Source: Mucilaginibacter sp. OK268
Lineage (GTDB): Bacteria > Bacteroidota > Bacteroidia > Sphingobacteriales > Sphingobacteriaceae
DNA: 64,000 bases
Assembly (NCBI RefSeq): GCF_900103125.1
Contig: NZ_FNJV01000013.1
Span: forward strand, 1 to 64,000
Reading direction: 5' to 3'
This document shows positions 36,385 through 45,600 of this stretch, piece after piece (positions within the stretch are counted from its first letter, which is position 1; each line of letters opens with the position of its first letter). The notes under the pieces were generated by a model that did no database searches, had not been told where the DNA came from, and saw only the letters and a program-made list of their open reading frames with translations. A program made the translations under genes and the position numbers.

Positions 36385-37641
36385 TTATTTTAAGGCTTCC
36401 TTTATTGCGTTGGCAATAATACTATCGTCAATGTCATCCAGGTAGACTTTTGTCTGGGATTGTGTCTCATGGCCTAGTGCATCCTGAATGATTTTGATAT
36501 CAACGTTTTTTTCATTCAAATGACTGGCAAAACCATGTCTTAATGCATTGGAGGTAAATTTCTTTTTCCAACCAACAGCTTCTGCCATTGCTTGCGAATC
36601 CTCATTGAAATCTTTTAAAGCTGAATCAATCCTTGCGTCAATTTTTCGTGCCGTGTCGTGTTCCGCCATAAGGAAAGGGAAAATAAACCCGGCGTCTGAT
36701 TGCTCAAAAAATATTTCAAATATTTTAATGACATCAACTGCTTTAGGGTGTAATTCAAAATCATACTTCCTTTTGTTTTTTGAACGTTTATATTGAATCC
36801 CATCATTGACAAATTGCTCTTTCTTCAACTTAAGCATATCATTGAAGTTCATACCTCTCGAATAGTACATGAATTGCATCAATAAATGAGAACGGTATAT
36901 CCTTGTGCCTTTCGCCAGTCTAAGTTTCATAATCCGTTCCCAAAAATCAGATTTGATAGAACGTTTCTTCGTCCGGATGCGCTTATAAGCCTTAAAATTA
37001 ATGACGTTTTTAGGATGATGGTCCTGCATTGCCAATCCATCTTTTATGGCAAGATTCCATATTCTATAATATGTCCGTAGATAATGGCTTTGCGTTGATT
37101 CCGAAGTTCCTGCTATTTGTTTTGCATAAGCTTCATGATCCGCCTTTGTAAAGGCGACGAACATCTTATCCTTGTCTTTCAAAAGCTTTTTTACAGTCAG
37201 CCTATTATTATAGAACACATTTGCATAGCCGGGGTTATCAACGGAATCATAATAGTCGATTAAATACTTGATATAAGCCAAAATTTTACTGGGCTTACCA
37301 ACAACGACCGATTGTTTAAGCTGATTATTTAACCGGGCTTTAATTTCGACATGAGTAATTAAGCGGCCAGCCTTTTCTGCTGATTTTATTTCGTAATTGA
37401 TATCATCGAGAAATTTCTTTATTCGAGTTATCAATGCCACATAATGAGGATGGCTCATCTTGGGAAGTCCTTGGGCAGCATCCCAATTGTCAACTGAGCT
37501 GCTATAGCCGGTTGATAAGTATTTGGAGTCCCGGTTTTGACTTAACCGGATCCTTACTTCATGTTCGCCAATTACATAATTTTTTTCAGTCTCTAATATT
37601 TCTCTATAGGTCCAAAGAATGGACTTAATTGCTATTTCCAT
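36385..37641 (-). CDS. tyrosine recombinase, outer copy next to attR
   Basis: The 418-residue protein has the same length and motif order as its neighbour: 'MEIAIKSILWTYREI', 'QFMYYSRGMNFNDMLKLK', 'TSNALRHGFASHL' and 'GHETQSQTKVYLDDI'. It lies 205 bp from the right attachment repeat, the usual place for the integrase that catalyses insertion at the tRNA. The pair could act as a heteromer on the two att arms, or one may be a redundant duplicate. Confidence 0.9.
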   Translation of the reverse strand: MEIAIKSILWTYREILETEKNYVIGEHEVRIRLSQNRDSKYLSTGYSSSVDNWDAAQGLPKMSHPHYVALITRIKKFLDDINYEIKSAEKAGRLITHVEIKARLNNQLKQSVVVGKPSKILAYIKYLIDYYDSVDNPGYANVFYNNRLTVKKLLKDKDKMFVAFTKADHEAYAKQIAGTSESTQSHYLRTYYRIWNLAIKDGLAMQDHHPKNVINFKAYKRIRTKKRSIKSDFWERIMKLRLAKGTRIYRSHLLMQFMYYSRGMNFNDMLKLKKEQFVNDGIQYKRSKNKRKYDFELHPKAVDVIKIFEIFFEQSDAGFIFPFLMAEHDTARKIDARIDSALKDFNEDSQAMAEAVGWKKKFTSNALRHGFASHLNEKNVDIKIIQDALGHETQSQTKVYLDDIDDSIIANAIKEALK

Positions 37642-37845
37642 AGCTATTAAAAATTTATATTATCCTGGCATGCAAACCGTCATGCTATAGTTTATCTAAA
37701 GTCTTGTGATAAACCATTGATAAAACAAAGATAGTTATAATGAGCAAAAAAACAATAGTCAACAGGTCATATAAATATCATAAAATACTGATTATCAATG
37801 ATATTTATAACTATTTTAAACCATTTTAAGTTTGTCCATATTCGG

Positions 37846-37889
37846 ATGGCATGCAAGAGGTCATCGGTTCGACTCCGATATTCTCCACC
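37846..37889 (+). repeat. island attachment site attR (tRNA-Ala 3' half)
   Basis: This is a perfect 44-bp copy of 14189-14232. It carries the anticodon-loop 3' side, variable loop, T arm and acceptor 3' strand but no tRNA 5' half, so it cannot be a tRNA gene. Beyond it the original chromosome continues with the terminator and GIY-YIG gene that would follow tRNA-Ala in the uninterrupted locus. Confidence 0.92.
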
Positions 37890-37895
37890 ACACAG

Positions 37896-37921
37896 GCCCA
37901 CTCCAAAGTGGGCTTTTTTTT
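37896..37921 (+). terminator. hairpin terminator after attR
   Basis: GCCCACT-CCAA-AGTGGGC is followed by eight T and then directly by the ATG of the broken GIY-YIG gene. An identical hairpin with seven T precedes the intact copy. Confidence 0.85.
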
Positions 37922-38165
37922 ATGGAATTCTATGTCTATATTCTTTATTCGTCAGCTTTAGAAATATTATGTTGGTCACACAGAAAATTTACAAAACAGG
38001 CTCTTCAGACATAATAATTCTGGCTCAAAATCAACCAAGAAAGCCAGCGATTGGGTATTGAAGCATCAGGAAACCTATCCTACCCGTGCCGCAGCAATAG
38101 GCCGGGAAACGGAGATCAAGAGAAAGAAAAGCAGAAAATATATTGAAATATTAATTGCTGGATAG
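37922..38165 (+). pseudogene. GIY-YIG nuclease gene, frameshifted copy
   Basis: It is nearly identical to the intact gene at 38252-38497, but 'TTAGAAATATT' replaces 'TTAGATCAATATT' about 50 bp into the gene, a net loss of 2 bp that shifts the frame. The rest of the gene, including the TAG in the following tRNA fragment, is preserved. Loss must be recent, because almost no other changes have built up. Confidence 0.85.
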
Positions 38166-38220
38166 AGCGTCCCGAATGATATTCGGGAAGGTCATCGGTT
38201 CGACTCCGATATTCTCCACC
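38157..38220 (+). repeat. tRNA 3' fragment (D-loop to acceptor), second in the array
   Basis: GCTGGATAGAGCG matches the D loop and D stem of the tRNA-Ala (GCTGGCTAGAGCG), and the T arm and acceptor strand are identical to it. The anticodon arm differs: CCCGA-ATGATAT-TCGGG, a good 5-bp stem whose loop would read GAT (Ile). No 5' acceptor strand exists, so it is not a functional tRNA. Confidence 0.85.
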
Positions 38221-38226
38221 ACACAG

Positions 38227-38251
38227 GCCCACTCCAAAGTGGGCTTTTTTT
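38227..38251 (+). terminator. hairpin terminator, second copy
   Basis: GCCCACT-CCAA-AGTGGGC is followed by seven T, duplicated from the unit at 37896 and abutting the ATG of the intact GIY-YIG gene. Confidence 0.85.
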
Positions 38252-38497
38252 ATGGAATTCTATGTCTATATTCTTTATTCGTCAGCTTTAGATCAATATT
38301 ATGTTGGTCACACAGAAGATTTACAAAACAGGCTCTTCAGACATAATAATTCTGGCTCAAAATCAACCAAGAAAGCCAGCGATTGGGTATTGAAGCATCA
38401 GGAAACCTATCCTACCCGTGCCGCAGCAATAGGCCGGGAAACGGAGATCAAGAGAAAGAAAAGCAGAAAATATATTGAAATATTAATTGCTGGATAG
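38252..38497 (+). CDS. GIY-YIG endonuclease family protein (intact copy)
   Basis: The 81-residue single-domain protein has the GIY-YIG core in its VYI-YVG form ('FYVYILYS' and 'YYVGHTEDLQNRLFRH', with the catalytic Arg) and the conserved Glu in 'RAAAIGRETEIKRKK'. Such proteins are abundant in Bacteroidota next to tRNA genes. Its ATG lies immediately after a terminator hairpin and its TAG stop is formed by the D-loop bases of the next tRNA fragment, so the gene exactly fills the space between tRNA sequences. Confidence 0.9.
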   Translation: MEFYVYILYSSALDQYYVGHTEDLQNRLFRHNNSGSKSTKKASDWVLKHQETYPTRAAAIGRETEIKRKKSRKYIEILIAG

Positions 38498-38551
38498 AGC
38501 GTCCCGAATGATATTCGGGAAGGTCATCGGTTCGACTCCGATATTCTCCAC
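38489..38551 (+). repeat. tRNA 3' fragment, third in the array
   Basis: It is identical to the fragment at 38157 through the acceptor strand and discriminator A, and then diverges into a different terminator. It again carries the CCCGA-ATGATAT-TCGGG anticodon arm. Its first bases encode the end of the GIY-YIG gene. Confidence 0.85.
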
Positions 38552-38556
38552 TTGAT

Positions 38557-38598
38557 AATCAGTCTTTTAGATTAAGTTCTAAAAGACTGATTTTTTTT
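38557..38598 (+). terminator. terminator closing the tRNA-fragment array
   Basis: A perfect 14-bp stem AATCAGTCTTTTAG/CTAAAAGACTGATT with an 8-nt loop is followed by a run of T. Its beginning resembles the sequence just after tRNA-Ala at 14233. Confidence 0.9.
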
Positions 38599-38868
38599 AA
38601 GCAAAAACACGAACACCTTGCCCCCTAAAACAAGTAACCTGAAGTAGCTCATGCCATCCTGTACAATCAAAGCCTGTATAAATTAAAGGATGATGCTTTT
38701 GATGCGAAATAGTTAATAATGATAGCTAAATTTTAAGAGTTTTAATGTTGCCACCAGACTATAGTAATGATTTGGCAACTATGTAACAAAAATGTTATAA
38801 GGTTAATATTCCTCAAACACCTTGTTAATATAATACAAACACTTTTGCGATTAACTAAAACTCATGAA
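38599..38868. other. spacer upstream of the TonB-dependent receptor gene
   Basis: I see no gene and no clear TAnnTTTG promoter in this stretch. Confidence 0.5.
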
Positions 38869-41800
38869 ATGTTAATCTTATACAAAAGTATTCTGAAAAA
38901 AATATGCCTTCTGGGTGTAGCCTGCTTCCTGTTTGTCACGGCAGGTATGGCACAAACAAATTTGGCCGGTATTTCCGGTAAAATATCAGGTCCTGGCGGT
39001 ACCCCCTTACCCGATGCAACCATAACCGTAAAAAATGAATCAACAGGCTTTACCATTAAAGCCAAATCAACTTCAAAAGGGACGTTTCTTTTAAAAGAAC
39101 TTCCATTGGGTACACCCTACAGCATTACCGTAGCAGTTGTAGGTATGGCTACACAACAACAAACCGGCTTTTCACTTAACCAGGGCGATTTGCTCCAGGT
39201 TTCGTTTGTGATGGAAGACAAAGTTCAGGAGCTAAATGTAGTTGAAATTAAATCAGCTACGTCACGCAACAAGATTGAAAATATAGGCTCTTCCACAGCT
39301 GTTACCGCTAAGGATATTGCAAAGCTACCGGTAAACGGGCGTAATTTTACAACACTGGCAGATTTGTCGCCACTTAGTTCTGGCAGCAGCCTGAATGGTC
39401 AGCTGGGATCAGCAACCAATTATACCATTGATGGGATGGCCGCGCGCGGAACTATTTCAGGCGGCCAGCCAACCGGTGCCTATTCTATATCGCTGGAAGC
39501 CGTGCGGGAATTCCAGGTGGTTACCAATGCCTACGATGTAACCTATGGTAACGCTGGCGGGGGAACCATCAGTACGGTAACAAAATCAGGTACCAACGTA
39601 CTTTCCGGAAGCGCGTTCACTTATGCCCGTGCAAACTGGCTTTCAAGCCCTTACGGATTAAACGGATTAAAACGAAACCAGGCCTTTTCTACTTATCAAT
39701 ATGGATTTTCGCTTGGCGGCCCTATCGTTAAGGATAAAGCACAGTTCTTTATTGCCTGGGATCACCAGGCCGACTCCCGGCCATTGTACATTGCCAACAT
39801 ACAATCTGCAGACGATGAAAAACGAAACAATGTAACCCAGGCCACGTTGGATAACTTTTTATCCATAGCAAGGAGCAAATATGGTGTTGCTAATTCCCCA
39901 CAATTTGGCCAGTTTGATAAATTTAAAAACACCCATGCGGGTTTCGCCCGGATCGATTGGCAGATCAACTCTAAAAATTTATTTACAATCCGTGATAACT
40001 TTATTTACGATCTGGATAACCAATCGGATGGTGATAATACAGCCATTAATATCTATGAGGTTTACAGTACCCGAAAAAGTATCAATAACAGTGTGATGGC
40101 GTCGTTACGTAGTATATTAAGCCCTACGCTAACCAACGAACTTAAAATACAGCATTATTGGGAATACAACAAAATGTTTGCTAACAGCCAATTGCCTGCA
40201 GACAATATTCCACGCGCCATTGTACAGAATATTTCTTCCACAGCTGCTGATGGGTCAACTTATTCAACTGCCATACAATTAGGCGGGCAACGTTATGGCG
40301 GCGATTATTTCAATAATAATGTAGCGCAGCTTACCGATAATGTATACTGGACCAAGGGCAAATATAACTTTACCTTTGGTGGTGGTTTATCTTTTACCAA
40401 CCAGAATTCCATCTATGGTAGCGAAACAAACGGACGTTTTTACTTTACGGGGCTGACTAATTTTAACAACCTTACCCCATACCGTTATGCAAGAGATATT
40501 TATGTTTCACCAGATCATAATATCAAATTCAACATTCTTGCGCCAAACTTGTATGCACAGGTTCAAACCTCATTATTCCCAGGATTTGACCTGACGGCTG
40601 GTATCCGTGTAGATTATACTGATTACCTGGACAAGGCAAACTTTAACCAGGTAGTTTATAACACTTTAGGATTAAATACTTCAAATAAGCTTGCTACCCT
40701 GCAAGTACAACCCAGGATACAGGCTACCTGGGATTTAGGTCAAAACGGGAAGGATATCATCAGGCTTGGTGGCGGTATTTTAGGTTCTGCGCTCAACCCC
40801 TACTCCATGATTAATAACATGCTGTTTGATGGTTCGCATATCTTAAGTGTTGATCTTACGGGCAGCCAGGTACCTACGCCAAACTTTCCAGCTTACCGCA
40901 AAGATCCCAATAGTGCACCTGGCCAGGACCTACTGAACAACCCAGCGATACCTAAGCTGGCAACCATTAATATGAACGGTAAGGATGCCAAGGTACCAAC
41001 GGTATATAAAGCTAATGCATCATACTCCCACTTCTTCGCACAAAACTTTCGCGTTACCGCGAGTGCCTATGTAAGCTTAGGGCGCAACAACTACACTTAT
41101 CTGGACAAGAATATCGTGGATCAGCCTTATTTCCGGATCGCGGCTGAGGATAACCGCGGAGTATATGTTCCGGCGAATACCATTAACCCGACTAACGGTT
41201 CGGCAGATTGGACACAGGGTAGAAAAACTACAGCAGTGGGCCGGGTGCTGGAACTTGAAAGTGTAGGCAAGGTAAATCAAATGGCATTTGTTATTGACGC
41301 CGATTACAGGTATTATAAACAAGGTGAAGTATCTTTCTCCTATACCTGGAACCAAACCAAAGACAATACCTCTTACAACGGAAACGTGGCGAACACAGCG
41401 ACGCTGGTACAATACGTAAAAGATGACCCGCGTAATTTGAGCACTATGAATTATTCGGATAATCAGTTCAGGAATAAGATTGTGTTTTATGGCAGCTCGC
41501 CAACATTTCATGGTTTTAGCGCTGGTTTACGATTCTCCGGCATCAGCGGTACCCGGTATTCATTGGTTGTAAACGGCAACGTTAATGGCGACTTTGTGGC
41601 AAGCAATGATCTGGCCTACATTTATGACCCCAACTCCGCATCTACCCCGCAATATTTAAAAGATGGCATCAATGCGATATTGAATAACCCCAAAGTTGAA
41701 AAAGGGATGAAGGACTACATTAAAAATAGCTTTGGTAAAATTGCGGAACGCAACGGTGGTGTTAATCCATTTTACGGGGTGATCGACCTGAGACTTATCA

Positions 41801-42042
41801 AAAGAATAGCGTTTTTCAAGAAACAATACGTGGAGATATCTGTCGATCTGTTTAACGTTAGTAACTTATTAGATAAGAATTGGGGTGTAAACCATAATCT
41901 TACTACAACTTCAATTTACACCATTAAAAGCTTCGACGCTGTAAACAAACAATATGCTTATGCCGTAAATACCAATGCCGGTGTATCTTCTTTAAGCGGC
42001 AATCCTTACCAATTCCAGGTTGGGTTAAGATATGGCTTTTAG
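38869..42042 (+). CDS. TonB-dependent outer-membrane receptor, Oar-like with carboxypeptidase-regulatory domain
   Basis: From ATG 38869 the protein has 1057 residues with a signal peptide ('ILKKICLLGVACFLFVTAGM' then AQ). An N-terminal Ig-like carboxypeptidase-regulatory domain ('ISGKISGPGGTPLPDATITV') is followed by the plug domain and the Oar/TonB signature 'NAGGGTISTVTKSGTN' and a long barrel ending in 'FQVGLRYGF' with a terminal Phe. Such receptors take up large ligands in an energy-dependent way. No SusD partner adjoins, so it is not a typical polysaccharide-utilisation locus. It stands alone between tRNA-like sequences. Confidence 0.9.
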   Translation: MLILYKSILKKICLLGVACFLFVTAGMAQTNLAGISGKISGPGGTPLPDATITVKNESTGFTIKAKSTSKGTFLLKELPLGTPYSITVAVVGMATQQQTGFSLNQGDLLQVSFVMEDKVQELNVVEIKSATSRNKIENIGSSTAVTAKDIAKLPVNGRNFTTLADLSPLSSGSSLNGQLGSATNYTIDGMAARGTISGGQPTGAYSISLEAVREFQVVTNAYDVTYGNAGGGTISTVTKSGTNVLSGSAFTYARANWLSSPYGLNGLKRNQAFSTYQYGFSLGGPIVKDKAQFFIAWDHQADSRPLYIANIQSADDEKRNNVTQATLDNFLSIARSKYGVANSPQFGQFDKFKNTHAGFARIDWQINSKNLFTIRDNFIYDLDNQSDGDNTAINIYEVYSTRKSINNSVMASLRSILSPTLTNELKIQHYWEYNKMFANSQLPADNIPRAIVQNISSTAADGSTYSTAIQLGGQRYGGDYFNNNVAQLTDNVYWTKGKYNFTFGGGLSFTNQNSIYGSETNGRFYFTGLTNFNNLTPYRYARDIYVSPDHNIKFNILAPNLYAQVQTSLFPGFDLTAGIRVDYTDYLDKANFNQVVYNTLGLNTSNKLATLQVQPRIQATWDLGQNGKDIIRLGGGILGSALNPYSMINNMLFDGSHILSVDLTGSQVPTPNFPAYRKDPNSAPGQDLLNNPAIPKLATINMNGKDAKVPTVYKANASYSHFFAQNFRVTASAYVSLGRNNYTYLDKNIVDQPYFRIAAEDNRGVYVPANTINPTNGSADWTQGRKTTAVGRVLELESVGKVNQMAFVIDADYRYYKQGEVSFSYTWNQTKDNTSYNGNVANTATLVQYVKDDPRNLSTMNYSDNQFRNKIVFYGSSPTFHGFSAGLRFSGISGTRYSLVVNGNVNGDFVASNDLAYIYDPNSASTPQYLKDGINAILNNPKVEKGMKDYIKNSFGKIAERNGGVNPFYGVIDLRLIKRIAFFKKQYVEISVDLFNVSNLLDKNWGVNHNLTTTSIYTIKSFDAVNKQYAYAVNTNAGVSSLSGNPYQFQVGLRYGF

Positions 42043-42093
42043 TGAACAGGATTATAAAAATTGACAGTTAAGAGATCATCATTAACTCAATTT

Positions 42094-42108
42094 CCAATAT
42101 TCTCCACA
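42094..42108 (+). repeat. possible tRNA 3'-end remnant
   Basis: CCAATATTCTCCACA matches the tRNA-Ala 3' end CCGATATTCTCCACC in 13 of 15 positions and is followed, as a tRNA would be, by a terminator. The match is short and could be chance. Confidence 0.3.
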
Positions 42109-42113
42109 ATAAC

Positions 42114-42147
42114 AAAAAAGGCTTTACGATTTCGTAAAGCCTTTTTT
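42114..42147. terminator. bidirectional terminator after the receptor gene
   Basis: A perfect 15-bp stem AAAAAAGGCTTTACG/CGTAAAGCCTTTTTT with an ATTT loop works on both strands. Confidence 0.9.
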
Positions 42148-42201
42148 AATGAAGCAAACCTTTTTGAACCTACTCTCTTTCTTAACCTCCAATAATATCC
42201 A

Positions 42202-42232
42202 TTGAGTTTTTAGCATAAATAATCTAACTTTG
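42202..42232 (+). promoter_or_regulatory. promoter of the metal-efflux operon
   Basis: TTG (42202-42204), 20 bp, then TAACTTTG (42225-42232) match both Bacteroidota consensus boxes exactly. The ATG lies 6 nt after the -7 box, so the mRNA would have almost no leader. Confidence 0.65.
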
Positions 42233-42238
42233 TCACCG

Positions 42239-42553
42239 ATGAAATATTTGGCCATCATCATAAGCTTATACATTTCCCTCCTCTCGGTAATGCCGTGCCA
42301 GGACAGGGATGATGCTGTATTGGCTCAATCGCACCTAACCATCAGGCAGGCGCATGATGGCAACGAAGCTTGCTCCCGCGAGGCTTGTACTCCTCTTTGT
42401 TCTTGCTCCTGCTGTTCAAGTGTTAGAGACATACTTCTCGAAGTACAAGCTCTATCATTTCAACAAAATACTTTTATTCCATATCCCGATCTGATCATTC
42501 CTGCTTTATCTGAGCAGGACATCGCTATCTGGCAGCCGCCGCGATTAAGTTAA
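42239..42553 (+). CDS. DUF6660 family Cys-rich secreted protein, metal-efflux operon
   Basis: The 104-residue protein starts with a signal-like segment 'MKYLAIIISLYISLLSVMPC' and has a central Cys cluster 'CSREACTPLCSCSCCSS' and a terminal 'IWQPPRLS'. This matches DUF6660 proteins, which in Bacteroidota precede czcA-type genes. The cysteines suggest metal binding in the periplasm, an inference from composition and context. It lies 79 bp upstream of the CzcA-type gene on the same strand. Confidence 0.8.
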   Translation: MKYLAIIISLYISLLSVMPCQDRDDAVLAQSHLTIRQAHDGNEACSREACTPLCSCSCCSSVRDILLEVQALSFQQNTFIPYPDLIIPALSEQDIAIWQPPRLS

Positions 42554-42632
42554 TACGAATTTCCTTTTAATTTTTTTGCCCGTCATCACGCATGACGAGG
42601 CATGGATTGTCGCATTAATTTAATAAAATTTC

Positions 42633-45600
42633 ATGTTTGATCATATTATCGCGTTCTCTATCCGGAACAAGGTAACTATTGGGATCATGACGCTGCTGCT
42701 GGTGATTGCCGGGATCTATTCCGCTGTCAATTTACCAGTCGACGCGCAACCCGATATTACCAATAACCAGGTACAGATCATTACGCAGGCACCCAATCTG
42801 GGCGCACAGGAAGTAGAGCAATTTATTACCGCTCCCATTGAACTATCTATGGCAAATATTGCCGGGATAGTCGAAAAACGGTCTATCTCTCGTTCGGGAA
42901 TATCCGTTATAACCCTAGTTTTTAAAGACAATATTGATATATACTGGGCACGACAACAGGTAACGGCTCAATTAAAAGAAGCTGAAAGCAATATCCCCAC
43001 CGACCTTGGTCAGCCTATGCTGGCGCCGATAACAACCGGGCTTGGGGAAATTTACCAGTATGTGATCCATCCCCAAAAAGGCTACGAGCAAAAGTATACT
43101 GCTACCGATCTCCGCACCATCCAGGATTGGTTGGTACGTACACAATTAGCCGGTACTGTAGGCGTTGCCGAAGTAAGCGGTTGGGGCGGCTTTGTTAAAC
43201 AATACGAAGTGGCACTGGATAATGATAAACTTAACTCACTGGGGCTTACCATTCCCGATGTTTATACCGCCCTTCAAAAAAACAATGAAAACACAGGTGG
43301 CTCTTACATCGAACAGCTCAACAACGCTTACTTTATCCGTGGCCTGGGGCAGGTGAAATCCCTGGATGACATCAAAAAAATTGTTGTTAAAAATGTAAAA
43401 GGTTCGCCCGTTTTGATACGGGATATTGCCATGGTGCAGTTTGGCAGTGCCACCCGCTATGGCGCGGTAACCCGGAATGGCCAGGGCGAAGTAGTGGCCG
43501 GTGTAACCCTGATGCTGAAAGGCGAAAACTTTAGCCAGGTGATCAAAAACGTAAAAGAGCGGATGGTGCAGATCAAAAAATCGCTACCCGAAGGCGTGAC
43601 TATTGAGCCTTTTATTGACCGTACCGAACTGGTAGACCGGGCAATCGGCACCGTAAAACGAAACCTGCTGGAAGGTGCGCTGATCGTTATTTTTGTATTG
43701 GTGCTCCTGTTGGGCAATTTCAGGGCAGGTTTGGTGGTAGCTTCTGTTATTCCGCTGGCTATGCTGTTCGCGTTTTTAATGATGCGATTGTTTGGCGTTT
43801 CGGGCAACCTGATGAGTTTAGGCGCTATCGACTTCGGACTTATTGTAGACGGCGCGGTGATTATTGTAGAAAGCGTGGTACATCATATTACCAGCGGCCA
43901 ATATCAGAAGAATGCTATCGAAAAGCTGAGTACCGAACAAATGGATACCGAGGTACAAAACAGCGCCGGCAAGCTCATGAAATCTGCCGCTTTTGGGCAG
44001 ATCATTATCCTCATCGTTTATCTTCCCCTACTGTCGCTCATTGGTATTGAAGGTAAAATGTTCCGGCCGATGGCTCAAACTGTGGCCTTTGCTATTTTGG
44101 GCGCTTTTATCCTATCGCTCACTTATGTACCCATGGCCAGCGCCCTGTTCCTGAGTAAGAAAACAGTACATAAAACCAATATTTCCGATCATATCATCAA
44201 TTTCTTACAGCGAATCTATCAGCGGGCGCTGATAGTTGTGTTAAAGATGAAGATGCTGACCATAGCAGTAGTTTTTATATTATTTGGCATCTCGATATGG
44301 GCATTCAGCCGCATGGGCGGTGAGTTTATCCCTACTCTTGAAGAGGGCGACCTCACTGTAGAGATCTCCATGATGCAGGGCACCTCCCTTTCTGAAGTGG
44401 TCAAGACCTTCGGGAAAGCGGAGAAATTATTGAAGGACCGTTTCCCGGAAATCAAACAGGCGGTTACCCGGATCGGCAGTTCCGAGATACCAACCGATCC
44501 TATGCCTATTGAACGGGCAGATATGATGCTGGCGATGAAACCAAAGTCCGAATGGAAAAGCGCTGCGACCAGGGAGGAAATGTCCGCAAAAATGGAAGCC
44601 GTGTTGGAAGAGCTCCCCGGCATCCACGCCTCTATTTCACAACCCATGCAAATGCGTTTTAATGAGCTGATGACGGGCATCAGGCAGGACGTAGCCATTA
44701 AGATATATGGGGAAGATTTGGATGTTTTGGCTGATGAGGCCGGTAAAATAGCGAAGGAGATCTCAACGGTAAAAGGTGTAACCGAGCCTTATATCGAAAA
44801 AGTGATCGGCTTGCCGCAGATACAGGTATCCTATAACCGTGATAGGATGGCCCAGTATGGCTTAAATATCAGCGACGTGAATCTAATCCTAAAAACAGCC
44901 TTTGCCGGTAATGTGGCAGGTGTGGTATTTGAAGGTGAGAAGCGTTTTGATATGGTGGTACGCATGGACCGCAACCTGCGCGAAAACATTGCCAATGTGG
45001 AAAATCTGCTGATCCCACTCCCATCGGGTAATAAAGTACCGCTGAACCAGGTAGCCGATATCAGTATCAAAGATGCTCCTGCCCAGATCTCCCGTGAGGA
45101 TGGCAGGCGCCGCATCTACGTAGGTTTTAATGTGGAGGGCCGCGATGTGGAATCAACCGTAACGGAGATTCAAAATAAACTGGCTGGCCGGATAAAACTA
45201 CCCGGTGGTTATTATATGACCTATGGCGGGCAGTTTCAGAACCTGCAAGCGGCAAAAAGCCGGCTGGGCATAGCGGTGCCTGCGGCATTGCTGTTTATAC
45301 TGGTATTGCTGTATGTCACATTTCGCTCGGTTAAGGAAAGCCTGCTCATTTTCACGGCCGTTCCATTGGCCTCCATGGGTGGCATAGCTGCTTTATTGCT
45401 TCGCGGTATGCCTTTTAGCATCTCGGCAGGGGTGGGATTTATTGCCCTGTTTGGGGTGGCCGTGCTTAATGGTATTGTGCTCATCGGCTATTTCAATCAA
45501 CTGAAAGAAGAGGGCATGAGCAATATTTATGACCGTGTACTGGAAGGCACCAAAACAAGATTGCGCCCGGTACTTATGACCGCCTCTGTGGCCTCGCTGG

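Noticed and set aside
37846..38551. CRISPR-like array because of regular repeats
   Set aside because: The repeated units are tRNA fragments plus nearly identical GIY-YIG genes of 330 bp; spacers are not unique and there are no cas genes.
38157..38551. Additional functional tRNA genes
   Set aside because: The 5' acceptor strand and 5' half of the D arm are missing, so no cloverleaf can form.
38869..42042. SusC of a polysaccharide-utilisation locus
   Set aside because: No SusD-like gene or glycoside hydrolase adjoins, and the plug signature is Oar-like rather than SusC-like.
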